This document shows positions 1 through 8,089 of a stretch of DNA of 64,000 bases, piece after piece. Source of the DNA: Nemertoderma westbladi (lineage: Eukaryota; Xenacoelomorpha; Nemertodermatida; Nemertodermatidae); assembly GCA_032718475.1 (NCBI GenBank), contig JAUCBJ010008061.1, positions 53,687-117,686 of the forward strand, read 5' to 3'. The translations under genes were made by a program, and so were the position numbers. Position 1 is the stretch's first letter; the number at the start of each line of letters is the position of its first letter. Under the pieces are notes generated by a model. That model worked only from the letters and a program-made list of their open reading frames with translations, was not told the DNA's origin and made no database searches.

Positions 1-292
1 TGGGACAGTAGAATCAAAGTAAATGGATAAATAAATAAAATAGGGCTGAAAATTGTAAAATAGTGGCAACACAAGGGAAGTTATTCTAGAACATAATAAA
101 AGTAACGGACAGAAATTGTAAATTACGCTCATTTACTAGCTTCAAAATTAATTAGGAATAATTTAGGTTAAAAGGCGCAGTTAAGTAGAAATAGGCCATT
201 ATCGAACTGTACAGAACATCCTAGATACATCACTCATCTGTATTGCGCCTTGGTAAGGCACCACCTTGCAGGTGAGCGAGTGAACGTTCGGA

Positions 293-1561
293 ATGGCGAG
301 TAAGTTGATCAGAAAGAGAAATGCGGAGTCAGGAGGAAAGGAGATACTGGTGGATTTCACCGAGAGGCATCCGGAAGAGAAGACGAGAGGATACTACAAG
401 AGGTTGGAAAGGGGTCACGCGGTACGAGCGCTGCAGGATCACTTCCGGGAGGCGCACGAACAGCGGCTGGTCGGGACCTACGGGACCCCGTCGCTGGACA
501 ACGCGATCTTCCAACACTTCCACTACGTGGTGAAAGGGGACGAGGCGAAGTTCGGGATTCCGAAATACCCGAGGGAATCACCGAGGAAGGACTGGAAGAG
601 ATTCATAGAGTCCATCAACAGAGGAGGATATATGATCCTAGATGACGAGGGAACCGTGGAAGACGAGGCGGGTTCGAGACGAGGAACGGCAGGGTCGGCC
701 AGGACCATACTCCTACATTTGGCCGCGCCAAATGGGGACATCTTCTTATTCGACCTAGGGACGTATGGGAAGAAGGACGGGCCGAAATTAGACCGATTAC
801 CGAAAGCGGTACAAGTCTTAGTAAGAGAAAAGTCGACGACGAAAGTGGGATTGGCGATTCGCGAGGACGCGGAGAGGATCATCGGTCCGGACGCCACCAA
901 CCTCCTGGATATGCAGAAAGTCTTTATGGCTATGACGGCACCGGATGGATTGGGGGTAGTCGGAAACACAGGCCAATGCGGGGCGGTGGCGATGGGCCAA
1001 TTATTGGGGCTCGTATGCCACAAACCGATGGACTGGGGGAAGTTTAGGGAAGAATACGGAGCAGAACTAGCGAACTCGCTAAAGTGGGGAGCGAGACCGG
1101 GAAAGCAGGAGGTATATCAGTTCCGCAGGGGAGCGATAAAGGTATATCAGAAGCGATATATCCTGCAGGAGGACTGGATGATGATAAGTTTGCTTAACTT
1201 ATTCATGACCGTGATTATCGAGAGGGAACCAGGGGCATTTCTGTTATCGGGATCACCCCTAAGATACAGGAGAGCCTTTAAAGTGGCCTTTGACGGTCTG
1301 GTAGACCACCCGGGGCTGAAGGGCGAGTCGGTGTATTACAACAGCCGACATCTGGTAGACGGGGAGACAGACACACCATATCAGAGATGGGAGCAGCTAG
1401 AGACGGATAGACGAGAAGCAAAGCGACTGGAAGAAGTCGCTAGACGGGAGAGGATAGAAGCAGAAGAGAGGGAAGAGGAGGCCAGGACACAGAGTTACGG
1501 CTTCGAGGAACAGGCGGGCCTAGATGAACTTCATTGGACTTCGTCAGGGAGTTCGGGGTAG
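293..1561 (+). CDS. Retroelement ORF, N-terminal part: RNase D/EXD1-like 3'-5' exonuclease domain
   Basis: 422 codons from an ATG to TAG. Seen in the sequence: residues ~100-310 follow the DEDD exonuclease layout of the RNase D/WRN/EXD1 family. There is an Asp-x-Glu motif in MILDDEGT (Exo I), a core strand IFLFDLGTYG, the signature KVGLAIREDAERI (Exo II Asp), NLLDMQKVF, and a C-terminal Tyr...Asp pair in YILQEDW with one residue more than the usual YxxxD spacing. The last ~50 residues are a charged Arg/Glu coiled-coil-like tail. From family knowledge, such domains trim RNA or DNA 3' ends, but some (EXD1-like) are inactive RNA binders. The same frame continues past the stop into zinc knuckles, so this is likely the front of a Gag-like polyprotein. 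GC content is well above that of the neighbouring DNA, consistent with an inserted element. The exonuclease call is inferred from motifs only. The first 292 bases hold nothing I recognise. Confidence 0.55.
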   Translation: MASKLIRKRNAESGGKEILVDFTERHPEEKTRGYYKRLERGHAVRALQDHFREAHEQRLVGTYGTPSLDNAIFQHFHYVVKGDEAKFGIPKYPRESPRKDWKRFIESINRGGYMILDDEGTVEDEAGSRRGTAGSARTILLHLAAPNGDIFLFDLGTYGKKDGPKLDRLPKAVQVLVREKSTTKVGLAIREDAERIIGPDATNLLDMQKVFMAMTAPDGLGVVGNTGQCGAVAMGQLLGLVCHKPMDWGKFREEYGAELANSLKWGARPGKQEVYQFRRGAIKVYQKRYILQEDWMMISLLNLFMTVIIEREPGAFLLSGSPLRYRRAFKVAFDGLVDHPGLKGESVYYNSRHLVDGETDTPYQRWEQLETDRREAKRLEEVARRERIEAEEREEEARTQSYGFEEQAGLDELHWTSSGSSG

Positions 1562-2608
1562 TCTCTAGGGCAAGAATTGGGATGGACAGTGGGATCGCCG
1601 AAACAGTCGACGTCGGGGTTGCGAACGATGCCCATACCAGCGGGCGCCGAGGGCGACCAACCGCCAAGGAAGTTAAGGGAGCTAGAGTGATGGAGAGCTA
1701 CGGGCGAGAGCCAAGGCGGGATGGGACATAGTGGATCCATCGGGATACCGGGATTGGAGACACTACCAGAAGAGGAGGACGACGACGACGAGTTCGGAGA
1801 GATGCCGCCCATCGAGAGGATAGGCCACTCGGACACGGACTGGGTTGGCGGAAGGGTGGTGACGGCCAGTGGGGCGAGGGCCTTCTGGAACAGATCCGGC
1901 AAGCGGACCTAGGTGCACGAGGAGCCGGCGATTGATTTCGCGGGGAGCACCATCAGGTTGGGCGAGCAACCGGGGACGGCACCACGGATAGTATTCGGGG
2001 AGACGATGCCCGAGAGGGGCGGAGAGATCGACGTAAACAGGGAGACCAACGTAGAGAAGTTCGCCTACCAGCGACTCCACAGACCGCGGAGATCGCTTGG
2101 GACGAAAGACGAGGTGGGACGGGAGACATTGGTACTCGGCTGCGACTACTGTGGGAGACAGACCCATCGGGAAAGTAGCTGTCTATGCCGGTTCCAACAG
2201 GGAACCTTTTGTCTCTACTGCAGAGAACCAAGCCACAGGATGGGGGCGTGTCCACGGTTGCATAACCGATGTCCAAAGTGCCACTTTCGGGGACACTACG
2301 GACGCGAGTGCGACTGGATGAACGACGAGGAGAAGTTCACAAGATTCGAGGAGTGGGCCGACGTCGGGGCCATGACGCGCCAGCGCATGAAGGCCCAGGA
2401 GTTCAAGTGGGGTTTCTTCCTTATCAATCAGGAGACTCACATGGAAATCATAAAGCGGAGGCTACCGTTTACCTACCAAGAGGTAGCAACGGCGGCGTCG
2501 TACGCTGGAGTGATGAACACGCAAAGGTATCTGGACAGGTGGACGCCAGAGAACCGAAGGGAGTTTAGGGATTTCTTGGCGGAGCACGTACCAAAGGCAA
2601 TAAAATGA
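1562..2608 (+). pseudogene. Continuation of the same frame: acidic linker and three CCHC zinc knuckles (Gag nucleocapsid-like)
   Basis: This stretch is in the same reading frame as the upstream exonuclease-like ORF, separated only by stop codons TAG (1559), TGA (1688) and TAG (1910). Between the last two stops lies an acidic segment with an EEEDDDDE run. After 1912 the frame is open for 231 codons and carries three CX2CX4HX4C zinc knuckles: CDYCGRQTHRESSC, CLYCREPSHRMGAC and CPKCHFRGHYGREC. CCHC knuckles of this kind bind RNA in retroelement Gag proteins. The final stop is TGA at 2606. The frame is kept but has three stops, so it is either a decayed copy or a product needing readthrough. No protease, reverse transcriptase or integrase is present downstream, so the element is truncated or non-autonomous. 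Confidence 0.6.
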
Positions 2609-2983
2609 TCCTATGGGACGCCACTAGAGGGAGACAACCGGTTGAGGTTGAGGGACGGAATAATAGTGCGGAGTGCGGAGAGAGTGCGGACGCGATTCTA
2701 GTGTGGGGGGGGGGGGAGAATAAGAGGCTGAGTAAGGGACGAGGAGGTCCGAGTGTGAGAGAGTTAGGGTGAGAGTGAAGAAGAGATAGGGCGGAAGTGT
2801 TGGGGAAACAAAAGTTGCGTGGGAGGTGAGCGCGATCGGCCTGACATGAGACGCCAGGCACACAGGGTAGCGTTATCATACCCATAGGGGGCGGCCTGGA
2901 AAGCCGACTCCGAGAGAAAAGAATTCCACCCCACACTCGATACTAGATCGGGATCCAGCGGGATTGTAGCGCACTTTTGGTTG

Positions 2984-3020
2984 ATGCTATCTTCTTACCG
3001 GGAAGATAGCATGGGGGGAG
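2984..3020 (+). promoter_or_regulatory. Hairpin and polypurine-tract-like sequence before an LTR-like end
   Basis: Perfect 11-bp inverted repeat (ATGCTATCTTC / GAAGATAGCAT) with a 7-base loop, followed directly by the purine run ATGGGGGGAG and then TGTTAGC. A purine tract next to TGTTA is the usual arrangement at the start of a 3' LTR, where it primes plus-strand synthesis. The 2609-2983 stretch between the zinc-knuckle ORF and this site is purine-rich (G12 at 2703) with no ORF I trust. Function is inferred from position only. Confidence 0.4.
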
Positions 3021-3568
3021 TGTTAGCTTATTCAATCCCGCTAACACCCCATAAAGTTATAAGCCGATAAGCAATATTGGGAGCCACGAGATTGGGTAAT
3101 TAACCAACTCATGCCATCCCAATAAGAATGGGAAGGAAGCACACAATAGAGGGTCAGGGGCCAAACCCCTAACCCAGAGAGAACAGGAGGAGTGAACGGG
3201 AACACTCCAAAGGCCGCCAACAAGGGTATCAACCAATCAGAGGGGGGAAAGGCATCGATTAGGTAGAGTAACAAGGCCAACCGTGCAATATAGCCACTTG
3301 GCAGTAATATTACCAGTTCAGTTATCTCAGTGCAATACCGGTGCTAGTTAGGTTATTACATAGTTTTAGATAGGGAAGGACCGGGACTTTAGTTACCGTA
3401 TCCCGCCTTCCGTATACGACAATATTATCTCATACTATATCTATATCTATATTCACATGTTATATTATATACGACAAACAACATCAGAACTCGTTTCACT
3501 CTTTATACACGGCGGGGACGCGTGAACTAAAACCGGATAAACCGGGATCCCTCTTGGATCCCGTCACA
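3021..3568 (+). repeat. Candidate 3' LTR of the retroelement
   Basis: Starts TGTTAGC immediately after the purine tract; within the first 26 bases TGTTAGC is mirrored by GCTAACA. It could end at ...CCGTCACA (3568), giving TG...CA ends and about 548 bp. There is a TATAAG at ~3058. No second copy exists in the window (the 5' side of the element is outside or lost), so neither the far boundary nor the LTR identity can be confirmed by duplication. Confidence 0.3.
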
Positions 3569-3660
3569 TACCGGGTAAATTGTTTCATAATGCTTTGCTT
3601 TAAATTCAGTCTGTATTGGCTGTGTAGAAAATAAATCTAATTCCTTAATAATTGACATTA

Positions 3661-3810
3661 TTAAAAAATACTTTTTTCGCAGTGTTTCAGTTTGCCTTTA
3701 ATTTTTCTATTTTTACTACGACGATGATGTATGTTCATAGACATTGGTCTAGTCGGTCGCTTTAAATCTCTATAAACTTTTTCTACAACCGATCTTGTTG
3801 ATGGTTTCAT
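3661..3810 (-). CDS. Small basic protein, 49 aa, of the Polinton-like element
   Basis: ATG at 3810 (reverse strand), TAA at 3661; 49 residues. It is strongly basic, with a central cluster of His, Arg and Lys (HHRRSKNRKIKGKLKH). The start lies one base beyond the stop of the upstream 124-aa ORF (3812), the packing seen elsewhere in this element, which is the main argument that it is real. A short Arg/Lys-rich peptide next to virion genes could be a DNA-condensing core protein, but that is inference. It shows no hydrophobic segment and no recognisable domain. Confidence 0.45.
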   Translation of the reverse strand: MKPSTRSVVEKVYRDLKRPTRPMSMNIHHRRSKNRKIKGKLKHCEKSIF

Positions 3811-3811
3811 T

Positions 3812-4186
3812 TTATTTAACCCGCTTACCTTTTGGTATCACATGTTGTCTCATAAATTTTGCGGTAAATGGTAAAGCTTTTTGTAAAACTTTTTTTGCTA
3901 ATGGCTTCCCAAATTTTTTCAATGTAGATAAAGCGTCTGTAAATATACCTTCCCCGTGTTGATTTGTTCGCATCATACCTCTACGATAACATTGAAATCG
4001 ACGTTGTTTTAAATTTGGACCAAATGTACCAATTTGTTGACTGTAAGGGTCAATATATGAACCACCTCGAAAAACAGAAACTTGCGTCGAACCTCTCGTA
4101 CTTCTACCACCTTTAAAAACAGCAAGATTAGAGTCTGCACCACCATATTGAGGTTTACTGTATCTTTGAAATAAATCGGAATCCAT
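3812..4186 (-). CDS. Basic virion-like protein, 124 aa, Gly/Arg-rich N-terminus
   Basis: ATG at 4186. The first ~70 residues are rich in Gly, Ser and Tyr with repeated FKGGRS / FRGGSY elements; the C-terminal half is a Lys-rich amphipathic helix region (LKKFGKPLAKKVLQKALPF) ending in KGKRVK. Small basic proteins with a helical C-terminus are found beside capsid genes in Polintons and related viruses, sometimes compared to adenovirus core or cement proteins. I cannot place it in a named family. It is first after a ~100-bp gap downstream of the 251-aa ORF and is followed within one base by the 49-aa ORF, so a shared late transcript is likely. Confidence 0.6.
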   Translation of the reverse strand: MDSDLFQRYSKPQYGGADSNLAVFKGGRSTRGSTQVSVFRGGSYIDPYSQQIGTFGPNLKQRRFQCYRRGMMRTNQHGEGIFTDALSTLKKFGKPLAKKVLQKALPFTAKFMRQHVIPKGKRVK

Positions 4187-4285
4187 TTTAATTTATTTTT
4201 TTAAAGTGTAAGGTAATAGAAGTTGTGCCGTATTCAAAATTCAAATCTTTTCATTCTTTGTCTGTTATTTCAATATGAATGTATG

Positions 4286-5041
4286 TTATCTTATATGATT
4301 TTTTACAGGGATATAATGAATTGTATCCTTGGCAAATTCTTTATTTATTACACTACCATATTTCACGTCATCAGGTATCGCCACGCGACGAAGTAAAGCT
4401 AAACCAAAATCATTAATATATTCATTTTCAATTATATTAGTAGTCACATACATGTTCAACTTAGGTTCTGGAATAGAATTGGGTGGTTGAGGGCATAAAA
4501 ATACCATCTGGTAAGCTTTTTCTTCATTTCCGATAATTTTTATTAAATAACCCTTTATATTATTTTTCGTCTTCAAAATAATTTTAAAATTTGGATTTAA
4601 ATTCGCACCGAGATTATTTTCAGTAATTCCAAAATAATAGGCTAATTGTTGACCTATAAATAACTTTCGTACAGTTTTCCCTAAAATAAATTGCAACCTA
4701 TTTTGCTGAGTATTTTCAACTATTTGTAATTTATCTTTCAATGCCCCAGTGTTAAAATAATCTATAATGTCATTGATACTGTAGAACAAGCCGGATGGAA
4801 GTGTATCCTCAAAATTTTTTTTCCCTTTTTTTAATAAAATAACATTCTCTACATTGTTATACATGGATGGTAACGTGGCTAAGTAAAATATACTTTTTAT
4901 ACCTACCACCCAGTTTTCGTTTGGGTTTATAGGTAAGGCACCATGGAAATTGATCTGATAATTACTACCAGTATTACGGGGAAAATCAATTGGACACGAG
5001 TTACTTGGTAGCCTAACATAGAACTCATCCATCACCATCAC
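4286..5041 (-). CDS. Capsid-type protein paralogue B, 251 aa (Polinton-like element)
   Basis: The N-terminus reads DEFYVRLPSNSC...FPRNTGSNYQINFHGAL...NWVVGIKSIFY. It shares its layout with the next gene upstream: F/Y-x-x-L-x-S-[ND]-S, then a Pro/Asn-rich stretch, then an 'x-VG-[IL]-x-x-I' strand. Towards the C-terminus INKEFAKDTIHYIPV parallels INHEYESICYYPL of the neighbour, but this protein stops soon after, about 35 residues shorter. Proteins with this N-terminal signature occur beside the integrase/ATPase genes in many invertebrate Polinton-type elements; I infer a minor capsid or penton-like role. The start could be any of the three Met codons at 5041, 5038 or 5032; the second overlaps the upstream stop region. 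The reading frame is intact. Confidence 0.6.
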   Translation of the reverse strand: MMVMDEFYVRLPSNSCPIDFPRNTGSNYQINFHGALPINPNENWVVGIKSIFYLATLPSMYNNVENVILLKKGKKNFEDTLPSGLFYSINDIIDYFNTGALKDKLQIVENTQQNRLQFILGKTVRKLFIGQQLAYYFGITENNLGANLNPNFKIILKTKNNIKGYLIKIIGNEEKAYQMVFLCPQPPNSIPEPKLNMYVTTNIIENEYINDFGLALLRRVAIPDDVKYGSVINKEFAKDTIHYIPVKNHIR

Positions 5042-5894
5042 GTATTAACTTAAGTGTTATAACAGTGCGACCACCGTTGAAATTAATTAATTCACCTTGA
5101 CCGTCACGTAAAGTAATTAAGATTGTTTTTAGTTTTTTATTCAACAACGGGTAATAGCAAATGCTCTCGTATTCGTGATTAATATATTTTCGATTTAATT
5201 GTGTTAAAGGACAGGTTCTTAAGAGCGGAGCTAAAGCATCACCAACAAATGAGCTCTTAATAATATCTGTATATATGAAGATTGTATCTTTATTACGAGT
5301 AATATTTGTGGGATTTGGAAAATCTAAAATCCCAATTTCCGAAATTTTTGGTCCACTATAATTTAAAATTAATATCGGCTGTTCTATATTGCTTAATTCA
5401 TCCACTGTAGTGGTACTGTATATATCCCAATTCGGAATACCTGGATGATTCTGATCCAATAACTGTTTTAAGCCTAGAATTTGTATTAAATCACCACGTA
5501 GACTTAATTGTATTTTTTTCAACTTTTTAGGAAATTTAAATTTAATTCTAGAATTATTTGTATTAAAAATGAATTCGAAATCTCTATATTTCGCTTCAGA
5601 ATTAAACAGTTTATTTATATCATCAATAATGACTTGAATAGAGCTATGCATACCAGGAAATAAACTGTATAATTTGGCATCTTTTGCATCTACCCCGATT
5701 GACAGCGAGATTTGAGTTTGCAGAGTAATATTACTGTACGTTGCTTGGTATTGAATCTCGGCGAGTCCAATTTTAGCGTTTGAACCAATATATAATTCTT
5801 CAGCTAAATCAACAGTAAACTCGCTAGGGTTATTATTGGGGTATGTGTTTAATGAGCTATCTGAAACTAGAGTGATATATGTATCTACAGCCAT
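5025..5894 (-). CDS. Capsid-type protein paralogue A, 289 aa (Polinton-like element)
   Basis: ATG at 5894, preceded on its own strand by AAATAATAATAATA. The N-terminus is DTYITLVSDSSLNTYPNNNP...KIGLAEIQY, the pattern of a protein family linked to Polinton/adintovirus-type elements of invertebrates. The C-terminus (KTILITLRDGQGELINFNGG...VITLKLI) looks like the closing beta-strands of a jelly-roll-like capsid protein. It overlaps the start of the downstream paralogue by 17 bases. The length fits a minor capsid/penton-type protein rather than the larger double-jelly-roll major capsid. The promoter is probably in the duplicated region directly upstream (5891-6328). Assignment to the virion is by family resemblance; fold and position in the particle are inference. 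Confidence 0.62.
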   Translation of the reverse strand: MAVDTYITLVSDSSLNTYPNNNPSEFTVDLAEELYIGSNAKIGLAEIQYQATYSNITLQTQISLSIGVDAKDAKLYSLFPGMHSSIQVIIDDINKLFNSEAKYRDFEFIFNTNNSRIKFKFPKKLKKIQLSLRGDLIQILGLKQLLDQNHPGIPNWDIYSTTTVDELSNIEQPILILNYSGPKISEIGILDFPNPTNITRNKDTIFIYTDIIKSSFVGDALAPLLRTCPLTQLNRKYINHEYESICYYPLLNKKLKTILITLRDGQGELINFNGGRTVITLKLIRDGDG

Positions 5895-6328
5895 TATTAT
5901 TATTATTTAAGCTCTCTCTGCTTGACTCCTTTGTACATACAGTATGGTACAATGTTAAACTATAGACATCTGTGACCACGTTCATTGTTTCTACAGTATA
6001 TGCGAGAGATCAATATTTAAAGCGAATGAACTATAGATATTAGACTTACAACATAGTAATATCATTCGAGTTAATATTGATTAATTACGATCATATGTGA
6101 CCATTATTCGCTTAAGCTCTCTCTACTTGACTCCTTTGTACATACAGTACGGTATAATGTTAAATTATTAGACATCTGTGACCACGTTCGTTGCCGCTTC
6201 TACAGTATATGCGAGGGATCAATATTTTACTGGCTTTATTTAAAGCGAATGAACTATAGATATTAGACTTACAGTATAGTATAGTAATATCATTCGAGTT
6301 AATATTGATTAATTACAGTCATATGTGA
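5891..6328 (-). repeat. Tandem duplication (~210 bp x2) carrying the leader of the capsid-type gene; putative promoter/origin region
   Basis: Copy 1 is 5891-6100 and copy 2 is 6101-6328. Both begin CCATTATT and run through TTAAGCTCTCTCT, GACTCCTTTGTACATACAGTA, CATCTGTGACCACGTTC, GCGAATGAACTATAGATATT and CATTCGAGTTAATATTGATT. Copy 2 has small insertions (TTTTACTGGCTTTA). The unit starts exactly at the start codon and (AAT)n leader of the 5894 gene, so it looks like a duplicated promoter/leader. The integrase gene ends at 6363 on the other side, so the region separates two transcription units. A role in replication is possible but only guessed. Confidence 0.6.
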
Positions 6329-6362
6329 CTAAAATGAATTAATATACAGTATAAACCTAAAC

Positions 6363-7451
6363 TTATTGAATATGCTGTACCCACGATTGTTTCTTGGATC
6401 CAATGAATCGGACTAAATATTCTTTTTTCCCATTGCGCACACGTTCTTTAAGTTTGCCAATATTTTTGTCAATCGGAAGATAAATATTACTATTCGGGTG
6501 GACCTTTTGGAGTTCGTATGAATAAAATAGCCCATTTATTATAGCACCTGCGCTGTCCTTAATATCGAACATTACCGCTGGTACTCTATCCAATCTAACC
6601 CGATGAATAATAAATAATTCACGTGTCCATTGTTCTCGATAGCCTTTAGCAAAAGCAGTATGCGCGATAGATAATTGTACTGTATCTCCAACTTTAAATT
6701 TTATTTTCTTGTGATTAATCTGTCTATATTTCCCATATAATCTATTCATTAATTCAGTTTCATTAAATTTATTAACTTCAATGGGCGTCATTTGTATTGT
6801 CCTATGATATGACCTATTATAAGCCAAGATAAGCTTCGGTAAAATTTTTATCCAAACATTATTTCCCCGTTGCGTGAAAATTCTGAACATCTTTGTTTTT
6901 AATGTTCTATTGAATCTCTCGACAATAGCCGCCTTATTCACAGAGTACATTACGTAATACTGTATACCAATAGTATCTAAATATTTCCTTACAGATTTAT
7001 TTAGAAACTCAGAACCTTGATCAGTCGCGATTCTGTTTTGTTTACCTTTCTGGAATATTTTTTGCAATATACTAATAATTTCAATACCTGTTTTTGTCTT
7101 CATACCATAGGCAAAAGCAAGCCGGCTAAAGGCATCAATACATGTTAATATATAGTTATAATTATTATTTTGTGATTTATATTGCTGCATATCCACCAGA
7201 TCTATCATATATATATCTTTTAACCCTCCCGTAAATATTTTAGATGTTGGATAACGATGTCTACGTGGTGCGTTAAGGGAGTATGTCTTTTGCCCACTCA
7301 ACCATTTCTGAGCTTGAGCTAGTTTGATGTTTGCGGCTTTTGCTAATTTTGCGATACTTGCAAAACCCGCAGGGGATGAAGGATCTAAATAAATTCTTAA
7401 CAGTTTTTTGTCTAAGCTTCGGCTTAAAATCGGGCTCATCTTGCGTGGCAT
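6363..7451 (-). CDS. Retrovirus-like DDE integrase with chromodomain-like C-terminus (Polinton type)
   Basis: 362 codons, intact. The N-terminal ~70 residues are a helical region with YLDPSSPAGFASIAKLAKAA and KWLSGQ, typical of Polinton integrases. The rve core follows, with the catalytic triad visible as IDLVDMQ (Asp), IATDQGSEF (Asp) and AAIVERFNRTLK (Glu). The segment KIKFKVGDTVQLS is the usual post-core SH3-like strand. The C-terminal KERVRNGKKEYLVRFIG...W matches a chromodomain start (x-V-R-x-G-K-x-x-Y-L-V-x-W/F), cut short at residue 362. From family knowledge, it inserts the linear element into host DNA and makes a short target duplication. It is the strongest single marker of the element. 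The upstream 76-aa ORF overlaps its N-terminus in another frame. Confidence 0.88.
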   Translation of the reverse strand: MPRKMSPILSRSLDKKLLRIYLDPSSPAGFASIAKLAKAANIKLAQAQKWLSGQKTYSLNAPRRHRYPTSKIFTGGLKDIYMIDLVDMQQYKSQNNNYNYILTCIDAFSRLAFAYGMKTKTGIEIISILQKIFQKGKQNRIATDQGSEFLNKSVRKYLDTIGIQYYVMYSVNKAAIVERFNRTLKTKMFRIFTQRGNNVWIKILPKLILAYNRSYHRTIQMTPIEVNKFNETELMNRLYGKYRQINHKKIKFKVGDTVQLSIAHTAFAKGYREQWTRELFIIHRVRLDRVPAVMFDIKDSAGAIINGLFYSYELQKVHPNSNIYLPIDKNIGKLKERVRNGKKEYLVRFIGSKKQSWVQHIQ

Positions 7452-7502
7452 CTTTTCGACAACCGCAAGTAATATGTATATTCAAATCTCTTATAAAGGG
7501 CA

Positions 7503-7670
7503 TCACCGTAAAAACAGCTGAAATTTTTTTATTTTCTTTGAAGTTGATGTTTTGAAGGGTTTTCTTTTTGTAGTATTTACTCTAGGTATATCTTGAGGTT
7601 TTAAATCAGTAGCTAACAGTTTACTCGATACTAAATATAATTTTCTAAATGTTACACCCGTTTTAACCAT
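7503..7670 (-). CDS. Small basic protein, 55 aa, of the Polinton-like element
   Basis: ATG at 7670, TGA at 7503. It has an N-terminal half with beta/helix potential (VTFRKLYLVSSKLLATDLK) and a Lys/Arg-rich C-terminus (KRKPFKTSTSKKIKKF). Its ATG lies two bases past the stop of the upstream 127-aa ORF (7673), and its TGA overlaps an ATG (TGATG) that opens a 76-aa frame running into the integrase gene. Such spacing is hard to obtain by chance in AT-rich DNA and matches the 49-aa ORF at the other end of the element. No family recognised. Confidence 0.45.
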   Translation of the reverse strand: MVKTGVTFRKLYLVSSKLLATDLKPQDIPRVNTTKRKPFKTSTSKKIKKFQLFLR

Positions 7671-7672
7671 TA

Positions 7673-8056
7673 TTACCGTCCGCGGTTAATTTTTTTCGCA
7701 ATAGCCGCTCCAGCGGCGGCGGCACCAGCACTCGCGGCGAGTTTCGCACCAATGCTGAGTAAGGGTATTAGAAACGGTAGTATGCCTCCAGATTGATTGC
7801 TTAACTTTTTTCTGTAACTTGATATATTTTTTGTTTTGCGGTTGAGTGATTTCAATAACTTTTTATAGCGGCGAATATTTCTAAATGAATGAGGGGTCAA
7901 TTTTACGTTACCTTTTAGAATATTTAATGCAGTATTTACAATGAACCGTATTAATTCGTTACTCGCGGTATGGTTAATAAAATAAGTTCTTTGTTGAGGG
8001 GTAGCGCTGCGTAGAAATTCCAGTTCGTTATGATATTTCTGCACAAGTCTATTCAT
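7673..8056 (-). CDS. 127-aa protein with basic body and C-terminal hydrophobic Ala-rich segment
   Basis: ATG at 8056. The body (~90 residues) is helical and basic (NIRRYKKLLKSLNRKTKN). The C-terminus is a glycine-led hydrophobic stretch, GGILPFLIPLLSIGAKLA, followed by ASAGAAAAGAAIAKKI and a basic NRGR end. Proteins with this 'GG-[IV]-L-P-x-L-x-P-L' tail recur beside the ATPase in Polinton-type elements of invertebrates and resemble membrane-active cement or vertex proteins of related viruses. A role in membrane disruption or capsid assembly is inference. It begins 34 bases after the stop of the ATPase gene, so the two are probably co-transcribed. Confidence 0.6.
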   Translation of the reverse strand: MNRLVQKYHNELEFLRSATPQQRTYFINHTASNELIRFIVNTALNILKGNVKLTPHSFRNIRRYKKLLKSLNRKTKNISSYRKKLSNQSGGILPFLIPLLSIGAKLAASAGAAAAGAAIAKKINRGR

Positions 8057-8089
8057 TCTTGCAACATTATTGAAAATTGTTACAAAATA

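Noticed and set aside
1763-2276. Minus-strand ORFs of 134 and 107 codons
   Set aside because: Antisense of the GC-rich zinc-knuckle ORF, no family features.
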